NCBI GenBank assembly: GCA_020284085.1
Contig: JACEVL010000467.1
Coordinates: 988,501-1,052,500 of the forward strand
DNA: 64,000 nt
Source of the DNA: Aporrectodea caliginosa
Lineage: Eukaryota > Annelida > Clitellata > Crassiclitellata > Lumbricidae
Direction of reading: 5' to 3'
Part shown: positions 44,101 to 55,900 of the stretch, in pieces
Layout: every line of letters begins with the position of its first letter
How positions within the stretch are numbered: the stretch's first letter is position 1
Notes under the pieces: model-generated
Told to the model about the DNA's origin: nothing
Seen by the model: only the letters and a program-made list of their open reading frames with translations
Databases searched by the model: none
Translations under genes and position numbers: made by a program

Positions 44101-45480
44101 AATCACAGCGTTCAGTTCTGAGTTTTCTGAAAATGCCGAGACTTCAGGCATAACTGGTTATGTATCTCTGCAACAAAATCTCGGTTGCATATTGCAAAAC
44201 TTTGATTTCAAAAACTTTGTTCATTTGCGTCAGTAATTTATCACTGATAATGGTGATTATTAGTATTGTAATACTATGATTAATTGTATATTTCATATTA
44301 TGTGGAACTGCATTTCAAGTCCACTTTTTTGTTTCCATCTCAGTTTTGTCTCATGGGATTCTGCTTACTTACAAAACTCAAACTAGTACTACGGTTTGTT
44401 AATCGTAAATATTTGCTTCAACTTTTGATTGCTCAAACTGTATACAGGCTGGAAATTTGAAAGTTAGCCTACTTAATGAAATTGTAAGACTTTCCTTTCA
44501 AGAGTTGACTTCTCTTGTTTTCTTTGTTAAGAATTTGTCTGTAGTTTATGAGAAACAAAATGTGAACGCTGCTTTTCCTTCTTAAAAGAAGCAAAGACGT
44601 GTGTTTTGTTTCAGTTATTTGCAATATCATGAATTGCTGGAAAACTGTGATAATTGAAGAAGTAATTACTGTGTTCACAGGAATGGTTTCTGTTAGTAGT
44701 GATGTAAAGTCATATCCAGAAATTATTATTTTTTGTTTGCATAACTGACGTGCTGAAGTTGATGTTAGAATTTTACCACACACTAGGCCACCCAAACTAA
44801 AATGGGGTAAGGGTAGAAAACTTATACCCAAAACGCCATACTTATTTCAGGGAAACCTGCCTGTGCTGCCATATTATTTCAGGGTGGATTTTAGTTTTTT
44901 ATTATGCACAAGATAATGGCATTAATACCTCGCCCAGCTTTGTTTCTTTTAAACCTTTCTGCTTTAAAGTAAAATATCTATCACGCTTAAGCCAAAGCTG
45001 GATATCAGGTTTCAACATCGTTTGATTCGTTTCTCACTAGATTAGAAACCCATTATGCGGTCTAATGCTGGCTTTGGAGGAGTGGGTATACATGTATATG
45101 TTCCAACTGATAAGAAAATCCCATGTGGCATATGTGGTAAACAAGCCGTCTTTATCTGTGATAACTGGATGTATGTACTGTATCACATTCATCAATGTAT
45201 ATAATTCATATATATCAATGTATGTACTCTATATACATTCATCAACATATATAATACATTATATCAAACAATATATATATTGGTATATACCTATATCTAT
45301 TGACAACTTTGTGTTAATTGATATATATGAATCACATGTATAACATTTCTAATACTCTTCAGAAAATGATTCAGTTCTTTGCTATAGTCGTGCAATTGTT
45401 TTATTCGTGATTTCATTTTGTTATTTTGTCGTATTCAAATAACAAAACTTTATCAGTAAATTCACATGGTAGTTATTCGT
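41179..45480. other. AT-rich unique region, likely ccnj 3' UTR and intergenic DNA
   Basis: Unlike most of the window it is nearly free of recognisable transposons. An AATAAA at 43219-43224 is the first canonical poly(A) signal I found downstream of ccnj; ATTAAA variants occur earlier. 43790-43925 contains a small dispersed repeat (GGCATCAACCGATGG) also seen at 49250-49380 and 50590-50720. Confidence 0.4.
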
Positions 45481-45482
45481 CT

Positions 45483-45534
45483 AGTGCTATACACCACACC
45501 ACTAGATGTGACTAGTTGTGTGGTGTATAACACT
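45483..45534. repeat. Inverted repeat, 23-bp arms
   Basis: AGTGCTATACACCACACCAC + TAG pairs with 45512-45534 (two mismatches) around a 6-base loop. Confidence 0.85.
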
Positions 45535-45559
45535 GCTCCACAGTCATTCACTTGGATAT

Positions 45560-46250
45560 TTCTGTGCTGATGATACCCAAATCATTTGACAGTTTGGCTT
45601 GTCACTCGTCAGTACAGCTGTTGTCCACTGCCTTGGGAGGAGGTACAGTCTTGGAATGGTAGCCAATAAACTCCTCATTAACCCACTGAAGACTGAATTT
45701 CTACTATTTCTACTATTGGGCACTCCACATCAACAAGATATTTGGATGGCTGAAGTCTTTGAGTCACTGGGTGATTCATTTGTTGAGTTGAGTTGACTAA
45801 TGCTGCTCTTAATTTGGACATTGTTTTTTTATTCTCCTATGATTCTCAGTGGCTATCTAAATGGTATTTGTAAGTCCTTATATGCACTTTTATGATGCAC
45901 ACATTATTAGGTGTTATGTCCACATTTCTTCAAGGATATCTCTGCATTGGTTTCGAGTTCCCTCAATTACTGTAGCTCACTTCTTGTTGGTATTAGTAAG
46001 TCAAACAGTTCTGAAACTCCGAAGTTTCAGAACTCTTTGGATAGAGTAGCAACTAATACATGTACATCAAAACACAAACTCTGTTCTAAAAGCTTTGCAC
46101 TGGCTTCCATTTCAGCAATGAATTTGTTTCAAATTGAAGCTGATAGATTATAAAGCATTGAACCAGTCTGGCCAGTCCTTGTTCCTTAGACTTATCATTA
46201 TTCAACGTCAGCTATTAACCTTCAAACATGGATGGCTAGAGGCCTTTAAC
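45560..46250 (+). mobile_element. Degraded CR1/L2-like LINE relic
   Basis: Translations in shifting frames include VANKLLINPLKTEFLLF (compare the N-K-L-x-L-N-x-x-K-T-E motif), ISALVSSSLNYCSSLLVGIS and FQNSLDRVATN, all typical of the palm-thumb region of such reverse transcriptases. Heavily mutated; older than the other LINE copies. Confidence 0.7.
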
Positions 46251-46385
46251 AAATGAGTCAGAAAATGAATTAAATATATTTAGATCCCTAACAATAATGA
46301 CTATGTAGCACAAAAAGCTACAGTCCTTAGCTCTCCATTTACAGCCTCATAATGCGCTATATCAATTCAAATCAGCACCAGGTTA

Positions 46386-46849
46386 GGGGCCGTCCATAAA
46401 TGACGTCACGCACCTAAGGGGAGGGGTCGGAAATTTGTGACGATGTGTGACATGGGGGTGGGGGGTCTGAGTAGTGTGACGTCACACCCGGTCTATGTTA
46501 TTAAATTTAACAATTAACAACAATTTAATTTTCATAATAACAGCACTAATTTTGACGATTAAATTTTAATTATTTTGTTAATTATTTTAATGTATATGGG
46601 CACCATTATTAATAATTTTCTAATTATTTCAATATTTGGTCACCGTTAGATTTTAAAATATTAATGCTTTCGCTATTTGTTCCATGAAGGAGCATTTTGC
46701 TTCGCCATGGAAATTGGTTTTAGAGGGGTCAGAGCTTTGTGACGTCATTTTCAGAGGGCGGGTCTTACTTTTTGTGACGAAGTGTGACGATGGGGGAGGG
46801 GAGGTTAAAAATCGGCCAAAATAGCGTGACGTCATTTATGGACGGCCCC
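46386..46849. mobile_element. 464-bp PIF/Harbinger-like MITE
   Basis: Perfect 24-bp inverted ends starting GGGGCCGTCCATAAATGACG (then TCAC; complement at 46826-46849), TTA duplication at 46383-46385 and 46850-46852. The interior has several TGTGACGA/TGACGTCA segments. A related, partly duplicated copy is at 55898-56315. Confidence 0.9.
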
Positions 46850-46851
46850 TT

Positions 46852-46950
46852 AGTCGTCAAGGCCAAAGATCCCAGTTTAGATTTCAAGACCAAAGATCGC
46901 AGTTTAGTCCTCAAGACCAAAGAACCCAGTTTAGTCCTTGAGATCAAAGA
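46852..46950. repeat. Tandem ~28-bp repeat
   Basis: Three to four copies of CAAGACCAAAGATCGCAGTT + TAGTCCT. Confidence 0.85.
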
Positions 46951-47470
46951 GATCATGGCTTACAGTCAGATAACTATTTCTCTGAGAACTAGTAAAATAT
47001 CAACAATTGCAGTAGTTGTGCTTTCTTGCCAAATGTGTATACAGAAGTGCTATTGCAGCATTAATGTCATACCTTCGTGTATGATATGTGTACAGAGGAC
47101 CTATGTATGCAATATATTTATATATGCATGTACCTATCGATACCTGCAGTGTATAATATATATCATGTAACTTAGGATGTGCCACCTGTATGAAGCATAC
47201 GTACTGAACACACCACTCCTACAGATGAGCCGCCGATTACATTTTTATATATAGACCTACTGTCTTCTACATATCACAGGCACCTGTCACTACGTCACAA
47301 GCACGTGTTGTCTACGTCATAACAGGTTTCTTCGTCTACGTTATGTGCTAAACGTGTCTCATAGACTCAGACGGATGACTTGTAGACTTGTATCGATAAC
47401 CTAAAACACGTAGATTGTAGACAGCCGTAAAAGTAAAAGATTAACCCAAAGACGTTACAGGGTAACGCAG
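46951..47470. other. No gene seen
   Basis: Unique sequence; several CTACGTCA-like words at 47280-47340. No exon recognised. Confidence 0.4.
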
Positions 47471-47479
47471 TTCATCATC

Positions 47480-47650
47480 ATCAGTTCCTCACGCCAGCCA
47501 TTTGGCGGCGATGGGTACGAATAAATGATCTCCATCGTCCTCGGTCATTTGTCAGGTCCATTGCTCCCCTCAGTGTTAGTCCAAGACTCCAAGTGATGCT
47601 ATATCCTCGTTTATTTTATCTATCCAGCGTAGTCTTGGTCTGGTTACTAT
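47480..47650 (-). mobile_element. LINE 3' end, (GAT)n-tailed family
   Basis: ATCATCATCAGTTCCTCACG then CCAGCCATTTGGCGGCGATG and ACGAATAAATGATCTCCATC: the complement of the family 3' UTR. Confidence 0.85.
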
Positions 47651-47694
47651 AGGCAGCTAATTCCAGAGAGATGGACCTACCAAACTTAAGGTTA

Positions 47695-49250
47695 TGTTAG
47701 GCTATGCTTTCATCTATATTATCTATCCAGCGTATAGTCTTGGTGGCAGAGGCGCTTCCAGCCCAACCACGGTTAAACAGGAAAGACTGATAAGCTGCTG
47801 GTAAAAAAACAGGTATATTATTCCGCGGGAGTAAGCGCAGCTCAAGCGGGAGCCCACTCCAGGTAGAGGGCCCAATGATCGAGAAGGCTTGGCACTGCCT
47901 GACAGAGGAGCGGGCTTGGACCAAATCAAAAACCGGACGACAGAGGTCAGTCAGGTACGATGGAGCACAACCTGAGACAGAGCTAAACAAGCGCTGCTAT
48001 TCTGTAGGAGATGCGTTGCGAGGCGGGAAGCCAGTGCAGGACATCGCGCATGTAAGCTGTGATTGGAATACGGCCAATAAGCCAGGCAGCCGAACGAAGG
48101 ACGCGGTCCAGACGCATTATCAAGTTTGATGGGAGACCAGCAAGAACGGAGCAGCCGTGGTCAATTCTGCTGGTAACAAAGGCATGGATAGGAACACTGC
48201 ATCATCATGAGAGAGGAAGCGATCGAAGCACAACATGGAGTTGACGAAGCTGGTAGTAACAACTTGAACTTCGTGTGACCAAGTTAACGTGTTGTGAAAA
48301 ACTAAGCTCTTAGTCAATCGTTACCCCAAGATCACGAACAGTAAGGGAGAAGGTAACATGAGAGAAGACCTCAGCTAACAGTCGCAACTCTAAACCAGCC
48401 AGTTGTCTACGATTACCATTCCAGATAAACGGGATTTAGGATTATTGGTTCAGAGGCAGGCTGTTTGAAGCCATCCAACCCAGGGCTGTTAAAGGCTTGG
48501 TTTTTTGGTTTTTGGTTTTTTTGGTTTTTAAAAAAAAAAAAACCAAAAATCTGCAAATTTTGGTTTTTTGTTTTTTTTACAAATTTCAAAATTATAAATG
48601 CCAAAAATGTCGTCTCTTCAAGTCTCTTGGAAATTGTTGTATGGTCTTTGTTAACTTCGTTTTATGACATTCTACGGTTCTACTGTTCTAGTTAATTTGA
48701 TTTACATGCATCTGATTAATTTGAACGGTATTATGCCATTTTATGAGTTTTATGATCCGAAATAGGAAAATCTCAAAACCAAAAACCAAAAAACAAAAAA
48801 CAAATAAAACCAAAAACCAAAAAACCAACTTTTCATTTTGAAAAAAGTTTGGTTTTTTGCACCCCTGATCCAACCAGAGAATCAATCATGCATCAATAGC
48901 ACAGCACATCCGCTCAACAGAGGCCAACGCTTCAGCCGCACGGCGTTTATGTCATCAGCGTATACAGCTGTAGTGCAACAATTAAGCCAGATGAGCGCAG
49001 TAGAGGGCTAACATCAGACTGTACAGAATGTAATATAAAGGGCCCAAAACCGAACTTTGTGGTACAACAAAAGGGTCAGGGACCCGGCAGGATCTAGTGG
49101 AACCAGCAATAACATTGTTAGTGCGCACTGTAAGGAAAGAGCAAAACCAGTCCAAAGGTTTGCCAGCCAGTCCGAATGAAACAGAAGGACCTTGAAGAAG
49201 GACAGAATGATCGAAAGAGTCAAAAGCCAAACTGATTAGTAGCTTCTATT
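47695..49250 (-). mobile_element. CR1/L2-like LINE, RT domain to C-terminus, split by a MITE
   Basis: Read on the minus strand from 49250: FDSFDHSVLLQ, VSFGLAGKPLDWFCSF, TRSCRVPDPF, a G-V-P-Q-G-S-like VPQSSVLGPLYYILY, then the catalytic box YADD (codons at 48962-48951). After the insertion at 48481-48867 follow ELSFSQHVNLV-like text, LAGLPSNLIMRLDRVLRSAA, WLIGRIPITAYMRDVLHWLP, and FSIIGPSTWSGLPLELRLLP. Several stops and frame changes; inactive. The longest LINE in the window. Confidence 0.85.
48481..48867. mobile_element. 387-bp hAT-like MITE inside the LINE
   Basis: Ends CAGGGCTG (48481-48488) and CACCCCTG (48860-48867), flanked by the exact 8-bp duplication ATCCAACC (48473-48480 and 48868-48875). 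Subterminal tracts are GGTTTTTGG / CCAAAAACC. Removing element and one duplication restores the LINE frame text across the junction. Confidence 0.92.
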
Positions 49251-50745
49251 GCGCCGGTGTCTAATGCACAAGGCATCAATCGATAGCGCTACAAAACAAA
49301 GCACTGATCCAGAAGTTCAGTCGGCCAAAACAGATAGGCAGCATTACGGTGAGAAAGGTCAATTGGTAGGCTATTTGTCAAAAGTTTCCTATGTCTAAAA
49401 GAAAATATAAAACCGTGTAGGCCTACTATGGGATCTGGACAAGGACTTCGGCTGGTGTTCCTTATAAGACTATAGGCCTACTTCTTGAATGTGGTCCAAG
49501 TACGTTAGTCGTCCAGGTTGGATGTATGTCCGATCAGTACTTAGATGTACGACCGTTGGTGTACATGTATATATTCGCCCATATATATATATAGCACGCC
49601 ACCTGACGCAAGCTCACGCACTCTATGCCATCTTACACCTCTAATGACATCTGATATACTCCTCTTTCGTTCGCTCGTTTGATCATTTATTCATTCATTC
49701 ATCTACCCATTCAACCAATTCATCAATCCGTGTATTCATATATCCATCCATCTATCCGTCGATCCATTCATTTTTCGTAGCATTTATAAGCACCCATACA
49801 AAATATAGCATCGATTGCTCGATCCATCAATCAATCAATCCATTTCTCCATCCATAAGCACCCATTCAAAATCAAACAAATTATATAGATGCAATAAATT
49901 ATACAACATAAATTAAGTATATACGACGACCCATACACTATAGGTCCATATATATCCTATAGATAATCGTAATCGTAATCTCCAAACTTCTAAAGCGTCA
50001 CTCGAAAGCCAAGCGCAGGGCACCAGCTTATTCACGAGCGCTGCGTCTAGTCAGAGGGTTGTCCAAAAGAGTAGTCCGAGGGAGGTCCGAGTCCGGTTTC
50101 CAGAGGATCATAGAGGGCTCAGCAGATGTTAGGTTAGCTACAGGTGAGCCAGTGACTGCTTACCTGTTCGATGGAGAGGGCTGCAGTCGCTGCGTACGTC
50201 CGACATCCATCGTCCGTCCGTCCGTCTGTATCCGTCCGTTGTTCGTCGACGTCACTGGAGTCGACATTTGTCCGATACATCGGTCACGGTCGACATCACC
50301 TTCTCCGGAAGTTCCTTCACCCTCGACGTCAGGCTCTCCAGACTTTGCGGCAGAACTGGAAACGATAAGCTCTCGGTTCTTTAAAGATCTCCGGGAAAAT
50401 ATATGTAGGCCTACGTGCTATTTTGCTATTTAATTATTTAGTACTAGCTTAGTCCGTCCCGCTACATATACTTAATACTTAGTTCTTCTCGTGGCTATAT
50501 CGGACAAATATGCACATCGGACAAAGCAGCTTCTCCACCTTGTCTCAAAACAATAATTGCAACTATATATAGTAAGTCTAATTAGCATATTTTATTGTGA
50601 TGGTGTCTAATGGACAAGGCATCAACTGAGGGCACACCAAAACACCCCAAGTAGGTATAGCAGGGTGAGAATTGCCGGGGGGTTTAACCCACTAGTCTTT
50701 CTTAGGATCCCATAGTAAAGTCTACATCTCACACCAAAACTGCAC
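49251..50745. other. Repeat fragments, no supported gene
   Basis: 49250-49380 and 50590-50720 are two copies of a dispersed repeat (GTGTCTAATGCACAAGGCAT). 49966-50045 is the complement of a retroposon tail (ATCGTAATCGTAATCTCC then GGGCACCAGCTTATTCACGA) also at 51040-51125 and 52120-52200. A 124-codon plus-strand frame at 50059-50433 (EVPSPSTSGSPDFAAELETI) is unrecognised and may be chance. Confidence 0.45.
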
Positions 50746-50750
50746 ATAAC

Positions 50751-50966
50751 TCAACGTCTAACCCCCCCCCAGTTAGTTTTTTTACAATTCCCATTGTAAA
50801 AATGGGAATTGTAAAATTGATTAGGCTCTGTACCGCCAGCATCGTTTTCTGGGTTGATAGTTGAGGTGGTTGCCATGGTTTCGTCCTGTTGTCCTTTATT
50901 CTTTCGTCCTAATCGTCCGTCAAGACTTGGATCTTCCGTTGGCGATTCTTTCTTCTTTATTCCGTA
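50751..50966 (-). CDS. cplx: cplx coding exon 3, 3' end uncertain
   Basis: Acceptor CTGTTTCAAG before 50966; begins YGIKKKESPTEDPSLDGRLG, RKNKGQQDETMATTSTINPE, NDAGG. The frame stays open to a TGA at 50751-50753, or may leave at GCG|GTACAG (50834/50833). Identity rests on YGIKKKE directly following RDK of exon 2. Confidence 0.85.
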   Translation of the reverse strand, partial: YGIKKKESPTEDPSLDGRLGRKNKGQQDETMATTSTINPENDAGGTEPNQFYNSHFYNGNCKKTNWGGVRR

Positions 50967-52559
50967 CTTGAAACAGTTATAACAAAACAACGGACGAAAG
51001 TATGTAGGTATGTAAGTATACTATGCATATATGTATATAGCCTATGTATCGTAATCGTAATCGTAAACTCGAGATTTCTACAGCGCCCACAAAAGCGAAG
51101 TCGCGGCAACCAGCTTATTCACAGGTGCTTAATCAAAACAAAATCGAGGGGTCAAAATCCGGAGAGTCATGCATGTATGTGTGTATGTACTATGCATGTA
51201 TGTAGGCCATGCATGTATGTATGTATGTATGTATGTATGTATGTATGTATGTATGTATGTATGTATTTATGTATGTATGCATGTATGCATGTATGCATGT
51301 ATGCATGTATTATGCATGTATGCATGTATGCATGTATGTATGTATGTATGTATGTATGTATGTATGTATGTATGTATGTATGTATGTATGTATGCATGTA
51401 TGTATCATATCATATCATATCATATCACATCATATCATTCTTCGTTTATTGAATCCCAACAAATCAGCAAAAGAAAAATACAGACATGAAACATTGACAT
51501 GGGTATTGAGAAACAACCGGTAGACCCAGAAGGAACAGAGTTCCGCTTGAATAGGGTCACCAAATTAAAGGCAGTACAGATGGCGACGAAGAACAGTCGT
51601 CTTTCTAATTAAACATGAAAAAATGTTGTCATCTTAACTATGACAACAACAACAAATTGGATCATGTATGTATGTATGCATGTATGCATGTATGCATGTA
51701 TGCATGTATGCATGTATGCATGCATGTATGTATGTATGTATGTATGTATGTATGTATGTATGTATGTATGTATGTATGTATGTATGTATGTATGTATGTA
51801 TGTATGTATATGTATGTATGCATGTATTCCAAAATGATTTATACAAGGGGGCTTCTGCCCCTTGCAAAAATTTCTGCGGGCGCCCATACACTCTCGTAAC
51901 TATTCTGGAAGTACGTTTCACAGACCTTGTTGAAGATGGAATGACAATAACTGCCAAAGGAACATTCGTGCTAATTCGTGGTCAGATGATTGCCCGCTTG
52001 AGCAGACAGCATATCGATAAATTGCGACAGATCTAAGCAAGCAAGTTTTAAGAGTTTTTCAGGCAGTTTCAAATGTAGACCTAATCCTGGCCTATGCTGC
52101 GGAGGAATCAGAGACAGCAGTCATCGTAATCGTAAGCTCCAAGCTTCCAAAGCGCAACTCGAAAGCCAAGCGCAGGGCACCAGCTTATTCACGAGCGCTC
52201 CAGTAAATGCAGTGCGAGAAAGTTGGATAATAATAATATGCGGCATACGCAGCTGGAAAGAAACGGGAAACTGAGACCGATTTAAACATACAACCAAACA
52301 GAGAAACACCGCCACAAAGACCGAAACAGCGCCTTGTATTGGTTTCTATAGAAACGGAGCTTTACAAATTCCTGGTTACAAATTATAACAGACAGATATA
52401 TAGACGAATCACACAGATAGACAGACAGACACACACAGACACAAAGAAAGACACGCAGACAGCCAAAGAGAGAGGCCAAGTTTAGATTAGCACCAGGGTA
52501 CGCAGGTAGTAGATAGTAAATGGATCATTTTCATGCTGTTGACACAATACTTAATCGGA

Positions 52560-52607
<48 letters not shown>

Positions 52608-52747
52608 ATGGATGACAAGGTTCAGTAATAATCAGCAGCCTCTGCAACCGGTCTCCATCCTCATCATCTCCGAAGGATGTCTGCAACCGATGCCAACACG
52701 AGAAATTAATGAGCATTGGAATAAGAGGCAGCCGTAAACATGTACAG

Positions 52748-52831
<84 letters not shown>

Positions 52832-52890
52832 TACGCACACACACACACAAACACACACACACGCGCACACACACACACATACACACACGT

Positions 52891-52944
<54 letters not shown>

Positions 52945-55900
52945 TATAAGTACTCGTGCTATGTCTGTCCTGAGTTACAAGCGAAAAATTAATATAGGCC
53001 CTATTTAATATCGGACTATATAATTATTTAGGTCACTAAACAGACGTCAGAGCACTCTATAGCGTGCATCGCCTTGTCCTTGAATCTTGGTCCGAAACCG
53101 CAAATGAGTGCGTAGGTTCCGTCAAAGTAAATAACCTATTCCTATAGGCTACTAAACAAATAACGGATTGTAATGCACTTATATATATATACGATGGCCG
53201 TTGTTTGGGTCCACTATCTCTCACGGTCTCACCCTTTGCTTTCGTCTACTTTCACCCCTCGTGAAGTGCAAACATAGGCTATTCTTGTTGAGCTCGTAAT
53301 AGACTAAGCGAAACAAATAAGAAAATTCACAAATACTCTCGCCTTCAAAATATAGATTAGGTTAGCTACGGTTTAACGACGCTGTGTCGTTACAAAGATG
53401 ATTAGCGTCTCCACCCTTCTTTATCCAGGCGTGGGACTGGCGCTACAAGACTGAGCAATGGCGGAGTTCCGAAATATAGGGGGCGTCGTGTACCAACCAC
53501 CAATTAACCCTTAAAGAAACGCGTACGAGCTTAAACTTAGCCTATCGCTAAGTAGTACTAAGTAGACCTGCGTGCAAACTGTTCAGTGCATGTTGTATTG
53601 CATTGCATTGTATGTAGCAATTTATATAGCGCCTCTCGCGGTGCACACCAATCAGAGGCGGTTGAGTGACTTAATATAATTTGAAGGAGGTTGCGTTGGG
53701 TTGCCATTCGTGGTTGAAGCAGTGATGGATGGAATTTTACGGGTAGGAACGAAACTTCTGAAGAAAGTGGGAGTGCACCCAATTGGGAAGCCTGCTCCGC
53801 TGAGATGCGATTTTCCTCTTTCTCTTAGAAAGCGCACCCTAGGTGCAAAATTGTATGCCCTACGCCCTACGTGTGGGCCCGTAATACAAAAGGAAGGGCC
53901 GTACGTGTAACTTCATTAACGCTTCCTTTTGTAGTCGAAGGAGCAGGAAATATGTCGCAGAGGACGCAATTATTGCTTGATTGGACAGTCAACGACCAAC
54001 GCTTCAATGAACAAGGAAAGCAAGACGGAGAAGAAGAAGAGATGGCTACGCACTGAAGCGTTCTAATTCGCTGCCGTATATTGGCATGTCTCAGTTTGTA
54101 TTGCAGACCGATGCACATGGCTAGACGCAATGAAGGAACTGCATGGCTCATGCGTCGTATTTCCGAGAGGCTAACTAAATAACATGGAATTAGGGGTAGA
54201 CGGAAGTAGACGAAAAGAGAATTATAATGGTTTGTTACCTGCATTAATCAATAACTCATAATGATCTATCTTTTTGACAATATTGTTGAGACGTCCATGA
54301 AAGACGCTATAATAATAATATCGATGTTCAGAGGTTTGACTGCAACAGTAAATAATTGGAACATAAAGAAACACAGACCTAGGTCTATATGAAGTCAAAT
54401 TGGCGGAAACTAAACGGCAGCTAAGAAAGGTCTGTTTGTCAGTGACGTAACTAGGAATTTTCGTTTGGGGGGGCTTAAGCCTTGAGCAGGGGCGCAACCA
54501 CGGTCCAGAAGTTGGGGGACCTACTAGAATGTCTGAGTGAGGGGGTCGAATTGCGAGCGCCGAAGGCGCGAAGCTGCGATTGCCGAAGGCAAGAAGCCCC
54601 TAACGACTAGGGGTATGGGGGAGCGTCGTAAGCTCCCCCATCGGGGTCTGGGGCGGAGCCCCAGAAGCCGACGCAATTTTGAGCATATGATGCCAAATGG
54701 AGTACATTTTGGGCTATAATTTACCTCAAATTTTTCACCGATGATTTCGATATAAAAGGCACCTAAACCATCTAGATCAGTGAAAATGTGACTTTATTAT
54801 ATGAATAAACTGGCCTCTCATGAATCATATTGTCAACATATCAGGTTATATAAATTTTAGATAGAAAACATAGGGCCTACACATTTAGCAGAAGCAGACA
54901 AATTTGAGATCGGACAAGACCATATTAATATATATGTTAGTTTACATTTTATTATAACATTGCATTGTATTAGTACGAAAGATGATCGACAGCCGACAGA
55001 CCCAAGGGAGTGGAAGCATAGGCCACGCCTGTCAAAGGGTGAAGGGGAGAGAAGGCAGAAAGGGGAGCAAGGAAAGAGGGAACGGACCGGAGAGCGCGGT
55101 TGGGGGGCGAAAGAGTTGATTGACAGGCGGGGGCGATAGAGAAGAGAGGGGAAAGCGGAAGAGAGGAGATTCGCAGCAAGGGAGCCGGAGAGAGAAGACG
55201 GGCTCGGCGGATCGGAAAGAGAGAGTAACAGACGATGCCGCTTTCTTATAAGTTGTTTAAAAACAAGCAGTTTTATATATAACGGACGATGCCGCTCTTT
55301 TTATAAGTTGTTTCAAATATGCAGTTTTTGATATACGAGGTGATGAATAATAACCAGAAAACGAAACCCGTCGTGCTCTTATTCTGTTAATGAGTCTCAT
55401 CGAATTAGTTAAGGACCGACGCGCTACCGAAGAGCTATAGCCTGCGCTCAGCCACATAGTACACGTAGTACCGCTACCACCATAACTGGAAAGATAGAAG
55501 AAACATCTTTTTCAGTACACAGACAAATTTAATATTATGTACATTATGTATGTGGCACTATGTATCTGGCAACCCTACTCGTATAGAGCCCAGATACTAT
55601 GTGCAAGCTTTAACTGTATTACTTTAAGCAAGCACTCAGAATTTATTTTAATATAGGGCCTAATTATGCAGTTCAGTAGCTCTATCCATCCAAATAGGCT
55701 TACATACAGTACCACATAGGCCTACTTTAGTTAAACAGTAACATCACTGCTACTAGCAGTGATGTTACTGTTTAACTAAAGTAGGCCTATGTGGTGTCTG
55801 CTACGAAAGTTACAGAAACAGATTTACCTGCTTCAAGTTTCCTCTTTGCCATTTTATCAAACATTCCTATAATCGGGCCACAGCCGGAAGAAGGGCGGAA

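Noticed and set aside
48413..48695. Phe/Trp- and Lys/Asn-rich open frames
   Set aside because: Translations of the GGTTTTTGG arms of the MITE at 48481-48867.
50059..50433. 124-codon plus-strand open frame
   Set aside because: No homology, no splice sites and repeated fragments upstream; kept only as unassigned.
51168..51957. Met/Tyr/Val/Cys-rich frames on both strands
   Set aside because: (ATGT)n microsatellite translations.
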